Of a stretch of DNA of 64,000 nucleotides, positions 32,860 to 46,900 are shown piece by piece (the first letter of the stretch is position 1; each line of letters opens with the position of its first letter). The DNA is from Paraspadella gotoi (Eukaryota; Chaetognatha), in assembly GCA_051294375.1 (NCBI GenBank), contig CM119269.1, positions 9,419,191-9,483,190 of the forward strand, in the 5' to 3' direction. The notes beneath the pieces were generated by a model that was given only the letters and a program-made list of their open reading frames with translations, was not told the origin of the DNA and did no database searches. Position numbers and translations under genes: made by a program.

Positions 32860-35514
32860 AGAGAGAGAGAGAAGAGAGAGAAGGGGGGGAGAGGCATGTT
32901 TGGAGAATCGGGAAATGGAATGGAATTGAAGAGGCTCTCCGGATATATCAATTTAGGAGATATCGACCATTCCATGTTCATGAAAAAAGATTAACAGAGA
33001 TGAAAAGTGATGAACGACATTCGATCTGCACCAACACGTAAGTTGACTAGTTAAAATTTTTACTTTTCAGGGAAATGTAAAATCTCTCCTCATATAATAT
33101 ATTTCTTAACTGTGAATCCGTGAAAATACACGACGAAGCGGTCGATCTGTGAACCTTTCACTCCATGAAATCTTGTTCGCTGCGTCTTCTGTCTCAACGG
33201 GTACAAATTCGCGCTTTTGTGAAGGAAACCGCATTTTCGTGTTAACTTTTAAATAACTGCCGTCGACTGTAATAATATAAAAAAATGAATTCACCGATGC
33301 ACTGTGTGTTTAATTTTTGACAAAAAAAAAATTATTAATGTGTTGTTTTTTTGTAGCAACGATCCATCCTGACATCGTCATTCGCTTTTGGGAGGGTGTA
33401 AGACAACAGATTAACCTGCTTTTTCAATAATTATATTAAATCAGATCTCAACTCAATAGTAAATAAAATTTTTAAATTAAATTTTCATTTTTCATTTGAG
33501 GTGGATCGTTGTAAAACCAGTGAAATACTTAATTGAAATTTTGTATTAAAAGACGATGACTTTCATTATTCATTAAATTTTAAAATGGGATTTAGAAAAA
33601 CATTAGTTTATAGGTTCGTTACATTGGGTGGATTATTTAACTTTTAAACTATTTTTTATCAAGGTAAAGTAAGTCGTCTTAAAAAAATGATTTCGTTGTG
33701 AGATGAAACTTAGTTTTCAATTTTGTGATTATCGTCCACCAAGGAGACTTATTGCTGCAATTTCGTTGCGTAAATAATGATACATCTTCTGTCATCTTTA
33801 ATAATTTGTTATACGTCATTATTAATCAACAAACCGAAAATAGGCTGGGGTTTCATTAGGGAGAAATAGGAGTTAGAAACGCTCATACCATTTTGTCGCG
33901 GATGTATTCTGTCATCTCATTTATAGCGAGTCAAGGATTCGCAGAAGAAATATCAAAATTGTAGAAAGCTTAGTTTAAGCTGGCTATTAATAGTTTACAT
34001 CGGAATCTAATGCAAACTATTTGTTATACATCCCATTGATTGTGACTCGCAGAGTAGAACGCCGACATACAATGACGAACAAAAAACTATATCAACTCCT
34101 TGTTAAAATGTTTGGCTGAAAGAAGGAATTACCTTGGCGACGACGACGACGACGTCAGCGACGAACGACGCCGACGAAAACGCCCCTAATCCCCACTTAA
34201 TCACCAGCACAAATTTATCTCCTTTTGACGTAAGACCTCGAAAACACAGAAAGAACCGCGGTCTGGCGTCTGACGAATTCGGCGACTGGCAAGTGCAGAC
34301 CTCGATCCCCGATATGGAACCGGCAAAAAATCGTGTAAGTTACTTATTGCCAAGGTACTCCTGGGAGTGAATAACCGAGACTGTGAGAGAGTTTGAATAG
34401 AAAGCTCGACAGGGATCTGCTTGTATAGAGTGAAAAAGAAAAATCCTGTCGCAAAGTCAGGGAACAGAGAGAGCTAACATTAAATGCAATAATTAATAGA
34501 TTTTATTAAACGAATAGATAATTCTTTTATAAATTGTTGTACCTAAATAATTTATAAATCTATTCTTATTTTAAAATATATAAGATTTTCTATAGTGATA
34601 ACTTCAATATAAAAAAAAGAAAAGAAAAGAAAGACGCGCAGAGAAACTGAGAACAGTAAGAGAGGGAAAGGAAGAGAGATTCAAAAAGCCTGTTTTCTTT
34701 TCTTAGAAGATGCCCTATTCACTTTTTTTTCTCATCCCACTGAGGGAAGAATTTTTTCTTCCGCCATGGTGGTTACCTTGGGTACGGATGTTTTATTATA
34801 ATAAGTCCAAGGGGCGCCACTCTGAAAGGAGGTCAAAAATTTTATTTACGCTCTGGGTAGCCCCTAGTAATGGATGTCAAAAAAAGGCAACCCCTTCAAA
34901 TCGCCCCTAGGAGCCTTTTGAGCGAAGCGGTAAATATCGCCGCCGGCCAATGAAAATAGCAAATAACAACGCGGACGTTCTTACTTTCGATTTTAGTGAC
35001 TTTTTACTTTTATTGACTACATATTTTTTTCTTTATTTAGCCTTCAATACTTTTTTAAAATCGTTTGAAGTTTTTAAAATTATTTAAAAATATTATTTGA
35101 GAACAACCACCACACAGGTATTTAGTGAGAAACAGAACGGAGACGGAAAAGAAATTTCTTCAATTTGGGTGGTTCACAAACGACAGATATTTTATTTCAC
35201 ATTGATACATGTTTCAAATAAAGTTAAGTTAGGCCTTCATGACCTGCAAACTTACTATTTCAAACGCAACAAATCGAATGACTAAAGCAAAAAGAACGAA
35301 ACAGTATTTTACAATATATAGTAAATTTGAAAAGTATCTAAAGCCAAAAAAATTAATCATAGCCGTATCCTTTAAATAAAGTATAACTGACAAAATAAAT
35401 AGTAAACAGCTTAGGGCGAGAAACTTAACAATTTTGATAGTACGAGTTGTTTAAATTTCTTAAATTAAATTTTTAACAAGTTTGAAGGCAAACAATGTCG
35501 GATCTGATACCACG

Positions 35515-38500
35515 ATTTTATCGGTAAATAGAATTAATTAATTAATAATTAAATTTAATGGTAATTAATTAAGTAGGCAATTAAATAATTAATGTTGATC
35601 CCAAAATGTCTTGTGTTTTTAGGTCATTTCGTCATCTATTCTTTCTATCTTGTTATATATATAGCATAAACGACGTTGAGAATAAATGCCGATAATGATT
35701 GACTTAATTGATTGTACTGATTATTTTAATTATTGATTAATTAATTGACCTAATTGATTATTTACGGATTAATTATTTGGATTACATATTCACATCTTGC
35801 AATTTTTACACTTTAATATAAAAAGAAAAAACGCATAATCAATTTTAAAAAAGTTGTTTTGTTTTTTTGTCTTTTAACTAATTTTGACTCCGGACGATTC
35901 CATCGAAACTTGATTTCCAGCTTAATCACACACTTTCCTACCCACCATAAACACAATTTCAGGTAAATCGCGCCTCATCCACTGCATAGGCAAAATGGTG
36001 TTCAAATAGTTAAATATTTTTATTGTTTTTTTCCATTAACTCATTTCTCATTTCCAGCACTCGCGACATTCAATCAACGAAATAATTAAAGGTGTTTGTT
36101 TGCTAAGTGGGACGGACGAGAACGGACGGATGGACACGGACAGACGGACGGACGGACCCATCAGTTTTTTTTCACATAAATATTATCATAATTCGAGGGT
36201 TCTGACGATAGATATAGTGAATGTCCCCTGACAAGGTTGCACGAGGGGACCGCGTACCGAAAAAGTGAATTAGCTATCATAGGAAAAAAGTTAGAACATT
36301 TTTTTATTTAAAAAAGTTTCATTTATTCATAAAAAATATCCAAAACATGGGTAAAACATTCTCAATATTTGGGTATGTCCCTCGCCCTGCAGCATCGACC
36401 ACTGCCTGCATTCGTCTGGGCATACGCTCTCGTAAAGCTGACACAAGACCAAAATGTCTTTTGAATTTGTTTGTACTGCCGCCCCCGTAAAAAATTTGCC
36501 AATGGTGAACGAGGGATTCCAAGTCTATCGCTGATGAATTTGTTGCGCTTTCCCCTCTTTTTCTCAGAGCTAACAAATTGCCAAACCTTTATGAACCATG
36601 GTAGGAGGGACTGTCTATTCGGCATAACCAAATTTTTAAAAAAGAATGAAAAAAATACTAACTCAATGTTGAAATAGAAACAATATCACTCAATAACCAA
36701 AGAATTTGTGGAAAACTAAAGGCGGATTTTTTTCCGGCGCCATTTTTTTCACTTGAAGGTTTAGCAATTCTTTTTTTGCCTGCTAACTCTATCGGTAGAA
36801 GCCGCTAATAGAAAGAGAGAAGGCCAGTGACTTTTTTCTTATTATTTTATATCGATAAGATGTGGAATGACGGGAATTATTGTAAATCTCAAGTTTCGCT
36901 TGGCTTAATCGGACCTCACATTGTGGAGAAATCTTAGGAAACCCATCAAATTCCACCTTTTTTTTAAACATTCTCTCGCCTTTTAAGATTCTTCTCCGAT
37001 TCCCTGACGTTCTGCTTAGCAAACTTATATTCCGCTAGTTAATTTTTTTTTCTTAAACGAGCGAAGAGGAATCATAACTTTCTGTTATTTTTATGATTTC
37101 TGCGTAAAAAATATAATGAATAACATTTAACATTGGGGATTATCTATGAAAGTAAAATGTCTTGTGAAGCGCGGTGAGAGGTTAAATAAGTTAAAAGAAT
37201 TCGCGCTAAATTTTATTATGAAAAATGACATTAAAGTGAAGTGTGTGAAAGTCTTCCAGCGTCATTTGTAAACATCTCCCTGTTCTCTAACATAAATATA
37301 ATTGTTTACTTTTTGCTGGTGGAAAAGAAAGATAAATAGTTGGGCTGGTGCGCTTGTGATGGGGTTGAATAATTATTTTGTAGAATTTTGTAAGCAATGC
37401 TTTGTAAATATCAGTGAAAGCCAAATATTTTAAGCTGAAAAAAAAAATTATATTTTCTTTATCAAAAAAACTTTTAAAAGTTTTCACTATAGTAGCATTT
37501 CAGCCCTGTTTTTCTTTCAGAATCATAAAAAGAAATGTTTAATTTTCAATTTATTTTTAGTGGGGTTTCAATTAGTTTAAAAATTCATTATAATTTTGAC
37601 TTAGTTTTGACACTGCACGCCTGGTAAGAGGTTTTCCAGCAAACAGTAAATTCTTATATTGTAACTTGTATGTGCCTAGATGATTATGGCTTCATTTTTA
37701 GGTACTTATTTCAGCGCCTATCCTAGTATCCTTTTGTTCCTTTCAAGAGATATCAGGAAAAATCAGTTTTTTTTTCCTCACTGCAATCCTTCCTTTTTAA
37801 TTTTCTTATTAAAATAAAAAATTTCATGTTTGTCAAACCAGACCCCAATGAGACTTTACTATGTTGGTTTAACTAAAAGAGTTTGGTCAATAATGAAAAG
37901 AAAAATTTGGGCAAGCTCTGTTGAGTACAAGAGCGCTTTTTAATGCTCCAAAATTCGAAGTCAATATTGATATAATGTTAACAAAAAAAAATACCACTCT
38001 ACGCCCCCCGTTGTTAACAATTTTTGAAAAGCAAGAATTTCCTTTCATTTCTATAGTAAAAACAAGGTACTTGAAAATTGCTCACTGGAGATGAAACTAG
38101 TACATTTCCCCTGGCTTGTTTGATATTAAATCCTTTGATCAAATGCCATAAGAGAAATCTTGGCTAAGCTCTTAAGATAACAGAACGCTATCGGAATGCG
38201 GTGTGTTTTTACAACCTGTGTTTTTTTATCCGAAATTTCTGGCATCTCGTTTTGCATTTGGGTAGGTCCAGATTTTAACGGGAAATCTCTATTAGAAAAT
38301 GTTTGAATTTTTTTTTAAGCGAGATTCTCGTCTACTATAACGGTTGGATTCTACGAAAAATGGAATGGAAGGCGCAACTGAAAAGGAAATTTAATGTAGA
38401 ATCTGAAACATCCTTGAATCTTTTTAAAAAAAATCGAGGCAAGTTTTCGAGTAGATTATCCTTCAATTAAATAATGTTTCTAACTTTTTTCCTAAAGATA

Positions 38501-38545
38501 GTCTATGTAGAGTCGAGAATCTGCTGATAAGGCAGAATCGAGCTA
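35515..38545. mobile_element. Copy B of the AGTCGGATCTG MITE with nested Tc1-type element
   Basis: The Tc1-type ends are near 36274 and 38501, and the transposase remnant on the minus strand (36359-36625) reads through more of the C-terminus than copy A (SALRERMPRRMQAVVDA). A 1.54-kb insertion separates the two halves. Confidence 0.75.
36797..38334. mobile_element. 1.54-kb insertion present only in copy B
   Basis: Copy A reads CTTCTATACGGTTGG continuously. In copy B CTATCGGT (36789-36796) and CTATAACGGT (38335-38344) flank 1.54 kb of AT-rich sequence, consistent with an 8-10 bp target duplication. No coding frame over 77 codons, terminal repeat or family was recognised. A chimeric read is an alternative. 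Confidence 0.5.
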
Positions 38546-38951
38546 AAAATATATAAAAGAGATCCAAGGTTTTCCCATCCGTCCCGTCCATCCGCTACCG
38601 TTCCTACCGTCCGTCCGTACGTCCGTCCAGTCAGTGCAGTCCGTGTCCGTCCGTCCGTCCGTCCATCAGTCCGTCCGTTCGTTTCGTATCTTCCTCCGTC
38701 CGTCCGTCCGTCCGTGCCGTCCGTCCGTCGATCCATCCGTCCGTCCGTCCCACGCCGTCCGTCTCAAAGGCCGTTAAAAGGAGAAGAGAGGAAAGTAGTC
38801 GGAGATATTTACCCGGGAGAGATTTATGATTTTTTTCGTTCATCGGGAAAAATTACAGCGAAGGTAAAGAGTTCGATACATGTGACGTCATGGCAATCCA
38901 TTTTAAGCGGAAGAAAAAATCTTTGGCAATTTCAAGAGAGGGGAAAAATTG

Positions 38952-38993
<42 letters not shown>

Positions 38994-40449
38994 GTGGAGA
39001 GAGAGAAGAAGAGAGTTTAGAGGGAGGTGGGGGGTAAGTGAGCATAGACAAGGATAGAATAGAGAAGAAAAAAATATTTAGAAGAGCGTGAAGGAGGACG
39101 GAGGGAACAGTAAGAGAGGAGGAATTAGGGAAAGTTAAGCGGAATGATAGACAAACAAAATGTTTGATGATCAACGAAAAAAATAATGAATGTTACCGAT
39201 ACCCAAAAAGTCTGATAGTCTGATAATCTCCACGAGTACTCCGCGTGGCGCAACTAAATTAGGTTCATTGAAAAGATGGAAGAGCAATTTCGAGATTTTG
39301 CGCTTCGATTTTTTTTTTTTTTTTAACTTTACCGCATTACAAGATGATTACGTGACCGGAAACAAGTATGAATAATATGGATAGCAAATGTTGCACATTT
39401 GTTTGCAATGCGATATATCTAGTAAGGTTCCAGTATTAATGAGATAATTTCAATCGTCTCGTTTGTCATTGATCGTATTTTTGATTGATTATGTAACTGC
39501 ACAAATATGAAAACATATGGCAAAGGAAGTAAAACAGGAGTTGTCCGCCATGCATAAATCAAAATAATTCAACCATAGTGACATTTATGTGCGGATTAAA
39601 CATAAGACTGAAGATAGACGCAGACGATGGACGGAGATGGACGGACCGACCGACCGACCGACCGAACGCGACCGACGCGACCGACGTGAGAGATGGACGG
39701 ACTGACCGACCGAGATCGTTTCTTAGAGTTGGTTCGCGAGTGCTCGCCGGCCGGAACTAAAAAAAAAAAAGAAAAGTCGAGTTGCGTTATTTAATCGCGA
39801 AGTCTGCGTGGGTGGCGCTGATATAACGCGGAAATTGGCGTGCCGCAACGGGGATTCAATTTTTGATTTCGTCGTCGTCGTTTGTCATCGTCGTCGTCCT
39901 CGTCGTCGTCGTCGTCGCCGCGGTCTCTGATGACATCAACGGTTCATTTCTTTCATTCATCCCTTCCTTTGAGGTTATCACGTGTCACATTTGCAATTTG
40001 CAGCGTGTCACGCTACGTTTGATGTTGTCACGTAGCATTTTGTCACGTGCCAATTGCCAATGTGACATGCAGACGCAGAATTATTCTTCCGTAGAGTGAA
40101 TTTCTCAGCTCTTCCTGGCTACGCTACGCTTGTCCGCGCTTTCTCCGGGTTACGCTACGCTTTGTGCTAACGTTGTGCTACGCCGCCTCATGCGTCGATC
40201 TCGTCTCTCCGAAACGCCGCGTCTCAATCGGCGTTGACTCGGTCGCGGTCGTCGTCGTCGTCTGTCGTCGTCGTCGTCGTCGTCGTCATCGTCATCGTCT
40301 CTCTCTCTATCCGTCTCCACGAAACCGGAAGCGACGCGTGAAATCTCGACGGAAAACAAATTGATGGCGATTGATGCGGAGGAGGAAGAGGAAAGGAGGA
40401 AGAGGAGGATGATTCGATTCCGAAACCAGATTTCGAAACATCGACGACA

Positions 40450-42900
40450 ATTTCAGTCTCTTATCGGCGTCGTCATGGAAACCGGCGGTTGTCGACGCCG
40501 CCGCCGCCCAGTGTCAGCGCTCCTCGTAGTCAGGCGGCGCGGCGTCTCTCGCCCGGCGTCGTTTTTTAGTCGTAAAAGTGGCGCCGCGCGGAGGCAGAGA
40601 GAGCGCCAACCTGAGATCGAGGAGGAAGGGGAATACATTAAAGAGAGATGTTTGGATGGCATGGATGACATGGTTTTGGCGTTAGGTGGCAACGGGTGGC
40701 ATGGAAACGATGGCGATGGAATTGAAATAGGTAGAATGGCATGGGATTGGAAATCATTTGGCAAATCATTTTGGAAATCAATTGTCATCATTTGGCATTG
40801 GATGGCATTCGATGGCTTCGCATGGAGCAACTCGTTGACTGGGTAGCTCTTGAGGCCATGGAAATACAGAGGACACTGATATCAGTTTTATTCAGAATTA
40901 AAAGATCGTAAATCTGCCATCTCTCTTCAATCAGTTCAGCTTTTAACATAAAAAAAGTGTCTTAATTAAATATCTCGCTGTTAACTATTTTTTTTCTTCA
41001 AACCTTTAAAAAAAATTTCTTTTTTCACGAATTTCCCACGAGCTGCAAATTTGGTCGTCGTCGTCTGCATCGTCGTCGTCGTCATCGTCATCGTCGTCGT
41101 CGTCATGCGTCTTCGCCTCCTCCTGCGTCATCATTGTCGTCGTCATCGTTGTCGTCGTCGTCATCCGCCTTCCTCCTCCTCGTCGTCGTCATCGTCGCAT
41201 CGTCGTCTTTCTCGAGACCTCACCTGGGAGTAAGGAGGCGGCGGCGGCGGCGGCTCAAGTAAGGGAGGAATGTCGACGGGTCGAAGCCGCAGCTGCGGAG
41301 GGAGATGCAGCAGCAGTAGCAGATGCTGCAGCAGGAGCAGCAAATGGGCGGCGACGGTCGTCGTGACGCCGCTTGAACTTCGTCTTCGTCTGAAAAGATT
41401 AAATTTAAACGTTACTTCAAGCAATTTATATTCAAGTTTTTTTTTCGAAGTTTTGGTTTTCGAGTCTTCATCAACACTTAGTCCAATAGTTTTATTATTA
41501 TATTACTTTCTAGACGAAAACCACTTTAGAAACCAAAGAGACAACCGAATGAAAATTACGAAAATTACGACGACGACGACTAATAATCTTGCTGCCATTA
41601 ATCTCTGCTTCTTCCTGTTACACAAATTCTCTCTCTCTCTATCTCTCCTCCTACCTCTCTCACTCTCCCTCTTGGCACGACAGCACAATACAAAACGTTA
41701 CACCTACCACCACGAAACAACCTTCACAACTATAACCTGAAAAAAGCCGATCTCGCAAAAACAACCACCAGCTTATCCGCTACACTACCACAGCACACAC
41801 CAAACTTCCTGTTCCTCTCACCCTCTGCTTCCTCTCTCCTCCGAAGGCGAAATATGCTTCCTCCATCCCCGTGTTTTCTCTCACAGTAAAGAAGAAGAAC
41901 GCAACGAGGAAGAGGAAGAATGACGAGAGCGACGAGGGGACGCAAAGGACGACGAGGAGGAGAGACGGGATCGAAGTCTCGATTCCGGCCCGCGATGGAT
42001 ACCGGACTAATGGCATCGGAGGAGTAACGCAGAGGAGAAACGTGGATTTGGGCGATCGAGTGTTTATCGTAATATCCATCTTAATTGAAATGATTATGGC
42101 AACTGGGGGTAGCCTGTGATGCCAGTTCGCGATGCGGGCAGTTTCTCCACTGCATTGGCTTTGGGGCTGCGGACCCGCAGTGACGCGCCTCAGTCACTGG
42201 GCATGTTTATACCGGCACCGTCACATTCTCAAGCACCAGAACCGGGATACGCCAGGGGATTGAACCCGGACGCCACGGATGGTATGAGATGATTTAGCCT
42301 GCTCAGGCCATTGAGAACGAGCTGAGGGACGGACAGCAGTGAGGCAAGCTTTAAGTCTTGCTGCCACATATACGTATTATACTTGTTATACATGTTATAC
42401 TAGTTTTTTTATCAAGGCATTTAATTGATAATTTTATTTAAGATATTAATAATTATAAAAAAGATAAATGTAATGGCCCCCGCAGGTGGTCTGTGGAGCT
42501 TGGTGATCTTATGGTTATTTAAAATCAATCCCCGCGGAGGCGCCACTTGTTCACTTTTCGGGGTGGGTAGTCTTGAGAAGAAGTGGGATTTATGTGTTTT
42601 GAACTTGAAAACTGAAATCTAAAACCCTTAACCTTAACCGTTACTTCAATCAACTAAATCTCAAATTTCAAGTCATACAATTAAATCCTCCCACCAAGTC
42701 GTCACTAAGTCTACATAAAAATCCTGACTATAAACTTTCCTCACGCTCGGTGCTTCGCGTCCCGAATTCGGTGTCGACCTCTAAAGAATCCGATGGACAA
42801 TTCGTTCGCTGCCTGGGGATGCAGCAAGGCCGTGACGACGACGAACGGACGACCAATTTCCCCGAGCAGTCGGGGACGCCCATATGGACCAGGCCATTCT
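40450..42900 (-). pseudogene. Copy B of the Cys-rich membrane-protein exons
   Basis: The exons can be recognised: the Cys-rich exon near 42765-42900, the membrane-helix exon near 41840-42050, the PPPPPPPYSQ exon at about 41232-41394 with intact GTGAGG donor, and the last exon near 40450-40630. Frames are broken by indels. Copies B and C together correct copy A at the PPPYSQ donor. Confidence 0.6.
42105..42366 (-). repeat. Family S2 SINE-like element in copy B
   Basis: Its second half matches the copy A element (CATGTTTATACCGGCACCGT, GGGGATTGAACCCGG), while its first half (GCAGTGACGCGCCTCAGTCA) is closer to copy C. Confidence 0.6.
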
Positions 42901-43366
42901 GGCGGAGTAAATGAGATTGTAAGACATGAAGGAGGAGAGAAAAATGGAAAAATCGAATGAAAAATGGAAAAAGGTGAGCCTTGTAGCTAATTGTAAAAAA
43001 CAGAAGTACTGCAATGGCAAGGGACCTGGCATGCATAGCGTGCGTTAGTTCAGTTGAGCGTCTCGCATTTACGAAAGTCAGGCGTTTCGTAAATAAAGAT
43101 ATGAAAAAGGTGAATCTTCAAATGTCTAAAATGGAACTCAGAAGTCAGAGAAGGAGGGAGAGTCCGCGAAGAGCAGAGAGAAGAGAGAGTAGAGGAGAAG
43201 AGCAGACGAGGAGAGACGAGAAGAGACGAGAGAGAGAGAGAGAGAGAGTAATACTGAGACGCAATCTACCATGATCCCATGTTAATTTCAGATTTGAGTC
43301 GACTTGGGCTTCAGGCAAAAACCTCCCACGAAGCAACAGGACCGCTCACGCGATTGTGAGAGTGAT

Positions 43367-43391
43367 NNNNNNNNNNNNNNNNNNNNNNNNN
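43367..43391. other. Assembly gap, 25 N
   Basis: The flanks on both sides carry the same AGAGTGAT, suggesting the gap closes to nothing or to a short overlap. Confidence 0.95.
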
Positions 43392-43666
43392 AGAGTGATT
43401 TGTTTGAGCCGGAGTTGGTTAAAGAAAACAGCGTGAATTAGGAATGAGGAATAGGAAGGCAAATAACTTTCTGACTGAAAAAAGAAAAACAAAAATAATT
43501 TGAAATGAAAAGGAAGAAATATAAAAATAGACAAACCTGTCAACTGAAAATTTTGAAAGAAAAAGTAAGAAAGAAAAAAAAAGCTTTTGTTTGAAAACAG
43601 TAATTAGTTGGGATGTGAAAGGAAAGAAAACGTGGGGATGTAAAAGAAAATAAAATGGGAAAGAAG

Positions 43667-43700
<34 letters not shown>

Positions 43701-43725
43701 NNNNNNNNNNNNNNNNNNNNNNNNN
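43701..43725. other. Assembly gap, 25 N, at the palindrome centre
   Basis: It lies between a GA tract and a CT tract. Confidence 0.95.
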
Positions 43726-44492
43726 ACATCTCTCTATCTCTCTCTCTCTTCTTCTCTCTCCTCTCTCTTCCAAGTATTTCGTCTACTCTCTCTCTTCTCT
43801 CTCTGGCTTCTCTCTCTTCCTCTCGCATCTCTCGGTTTCTCTCTCTCTCTCTCTCTCTCCGCATCTTCGTTCCCATTTTTTATATCCTTTAACAGTTAGC
43901 CAGGGAGGGGGAGGTGGAGAGGGGGGGAGTTTGTTTCCTTTCTCATGCACAATCTAACAACTAATGAATACGTGTTTCCTAAAGACACAAAAGCACTTTT
44001 TTTTCTTTCATTACTTTTTCTTTCATAAATTTTCAGTTTGATCAGCGTTTGTCTATTGTTTATAATTTCTTTCCTTTTCCATTTCAAATTACTTTTTTTT
44101 CTTTTTTCAGTCAGAAAGTTATTTGACTTCCTATTTAACCTCATTTGCCTAATCGTCCAACGCTGTTTCCTTTAACCAACTCCGGCTCAAACAAAATCAC
44201 TCACAATCGCCGAGCGTCCTGTTGCTTTCGTGTGGAGGTTTTTGCCTGAACCAGCCTCACTAAAAACTGGTCATGTAGTCTCATATCCCTCCTCCTCCCT
44301 CTTCCGCTCTCTTCTACTGACTTTTCGTAATGCGAGACGTGCCAAACTGAACTAACGAACGCCGCTATTGCAGCCAGGTCTCTTGCTATCGGAGTACTTT
44401 CTGTTACAATTGCTACAAGGCTCACCTTTCCATTTTTCATTCGTTTTCCATTTTTCTCTCTACATTTTGTCTTAATCTCATTTACTCCGCAG

Positions 44493-46900
44493 AATGCCTG
44501 TCAATGGCGTCCCCGACTGTCGGAATTGTCGTCCGTTCGTCGTCGTCGACGGCCTGCTGCATCCCCCAGAGGCGGACGATTGTCCTCGGAGGTTTTCTTT
44601 AGAGGTCGACACGAATTCGGCGGAAGACGAGACGAGGTTGAGGATTTTTATTGGGATTTAAATGAAGAATTTTAGTTGACGAGGTGAGGATTCTTATTGA
44701 GATTGAAATGAAGATTTTGTTGATGAGTAACGTAGGTTAAGGGTTGGGATTAGTGTTAGGGATTAGGTTTTGGATTAGTTTTCAAAGTCAAAAACATAAA
44801 ATCTTTTCAAAACTACCCACACCCACGTTCGCACAATCCTACAGCCAAATCCATTGGCTCAGAGGGGGAACCACTCCATACCAGGCGTAGTGTTCCTTCG
44901 CAGTATCCTAACGACTTCCCTCTGCGTTGGCAAAGAAGAGACGTCCTAGGGTAACCGCGCCAGTGACTGAGGCGTCACTGCGGGTCGGAACAGCCCCAAA
45001 AGCCAAACGTGAGAATGCCCGCATCGCAACTGGGCATCACAGGCAACCCCGGCTGTTGCCATAACATTTCAATTAAATGATATTACGATAACCCGATCCC
45101 CAAATCCAGTCTCCCTCTGCTTCTCCTCCGATGCCATAGTCCGGTTCCATCCGGGGCCGGAATCGAGACTTCGATCCCGTACTCTCCTCCTCGTCGTCCT
45201 CTGGTCCCTCGTCGCCCTCGTCTTCTTCCTCTTCCTGCGTCGTTCTTCTTCTTTACTTGAGAGACACCGGATGGAGGAAGATATTTCGCCTTCAGGGAGG
45301 AAGAGCGAGGGTGAGAGGAAAGGAGTTTGGTGTTGTTTTGTAGTGTGTACTGGGGATAAGGCTTCTGTCGTTGTTTGCGTTTTGTTTTCGCGGCAGATTC
45401 TGGTGTTTGTGGCTTGTGTGAAGTTTCAGTGTGGTTATTGAGGATTTATGTCGTTGACTTGTTTTTCGGTGGGTATGGTGAACGGTTTGTCTGCGAATTG
45501 TGGCTGTGGCTGAGAGAGGAGAGGAGGAGAGAGTGAGAGAGAGAGAGAGAGAGAAATTTGTTAACAGAAAGAGCGAGAGATTAATGGCACAGATGGACAA
45601 CTGTTGATTATTAGTCGTCGTCGTTCGTAATTTTGCGTAATTTTCATATTCGGGGTTGTGCTCTTCGTGGTGTTCTTAAAGTGGTTTTCGTCTAGAAAGT
45701 AATACTAATAATAAAACTATTGGAGCTAAAGCTGTTGATGAATGACTCGAAAACCAACCTAGAACACTTCGTGTTTAAAAAATAAAACTGTATAAATAAA
45801 TTTCGTTGACAGTAACGTCTTAAATGTTAATCTATTTGCAGACGAAGACGAAGTTCAAGCGGCGTCAGACGAACCTGCGTCGCCGGCCCAATTTGCTGCG
45901 TCCTGCATGCAGGCATCTGCTAGATGCTTGCTGCATTCTTCCTCCGCAGGCTGCGGCTTTCGACACCGTCCGACATTCCGTCCCTTACTTGAAGCCGCCG
46001 GCCGCGCCGCCTCCTTACTCCCAGGTGAGGTCTCAGAGAAAAGAGGACGAACGATTGACGCAGGAGGGGCAGGGTCGCGACGAACAGAGTGACGACGACC
46101 CGAGACGAGGAGGAAGGAAGACGAGAACGAGCAATGAGACGACGACAATGAATACGCAGGAGGGTGACGATGACGACGACGACGATGCAGACGACGACAC
46201 GACGCCGAACCAATTTGCAGCTCGTGGGAAATTCGTGAAAAAAGAATTTTTTTAAAGGTTTGAAGAAAAAATAACAGTTAGAAACAGCGGATATTTAATT
46301 AAGACAACTTTTTTTATGTTAAAAAGCTTGAAACTGATTGAAGATGCGATGGTCAGAGTTTAACGATCTTTTATTTACTGATAAAACTTGAATCAGTTGT
46401 CCTCTGTATTTCCTGGCCTCAAGGAGCTACCATCAACGATTAGCATCCATCGACGTGCCTCGCAATTCTGCCATCCAATGCCATAAATTGCATCAATTGA
46501 TCAATGATTTCAATTATTTCCAAATCCCATGCCATTCTAAGCCTATTTCAAATTCCAGGCCATGCTTTCCATGCCAACCCGTTGCCGGACCTAACGCCAA
46601 AACCATGTCATCCATGCCATCCAAACATCTCTCTCTACATGTATTCACCCTTCCTATCGAATTCAGGTTGGCCGCATCTCTCGTGCCTCCGCGCCCGGCG
46701 CCACTTTTACGACGTTAAAAAACGAACGCCGGGCGAGAGACGCCGCGCCCACCTGACTACGAGGAGTGCGGCTGACACTGGGCGGCGGCGGCGTCGACAA
46801 CGCCGCCGGTTTCCATGACGACGCCGATAAAGACGACTGAAATTCGTCGTCGATTGTTTCGAAATCTGGTTTCGGAATCGAATCATCCTCGCTACTCCTC
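44493..46900 (+). pseudogene. Inverted copy C of the Cys-rich membrane-protein exons
   Basis: In plus orientation: the Cys-rich exon 44493-44631, the helix exon about 45113-45317 (donor GTGAGA), the PPPYSQ exon 45840-46023 (donor GTGAGG), and the last exon about 46690-46900 with CCCACCTGACTACGAGGAG. Indels break all frames. It is useful mainly for consensus correction. Confidence 0.55.
44850..45068 (+). repeat. Family S2 SINE-like element, different allele in copy C
   Basis: It has the A-box-like TTGGCTCAGAGGGG and then CTTCCCTCTGCGTTGGCAAA, as in the element at 58849-59075, not as in copies A and B at the same position. It is also followed at once by the flank that in A and B comes about 150 bases later. 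Confidence 0.6.

Larger units (their letters stand above)
31535..43110 (+). repeat. Direct, indel-rich second copy (B) of 21.86-31.50 kb
   Basis: From CAACCAAAATCTCTACTTTA onward the sequence follows copy A base for base, but with many single-base changes, mostly insertions. It includes the calpain tail exon, both MITEs, the GTC-rich patches and the membrane-protein exons. One extra 1.5-kb segment (36797-38334) is present. The noise pattern resembles unpolished long-read sequence; see findings for the alternatives. Confidence 0.9.

Noticed and set aside
36319-36631. Intact transposase gene
   Set aside because: Only helix-turn-helix and C-terminal fragments in shifted frames are present. The DDE core is missing in both copies.
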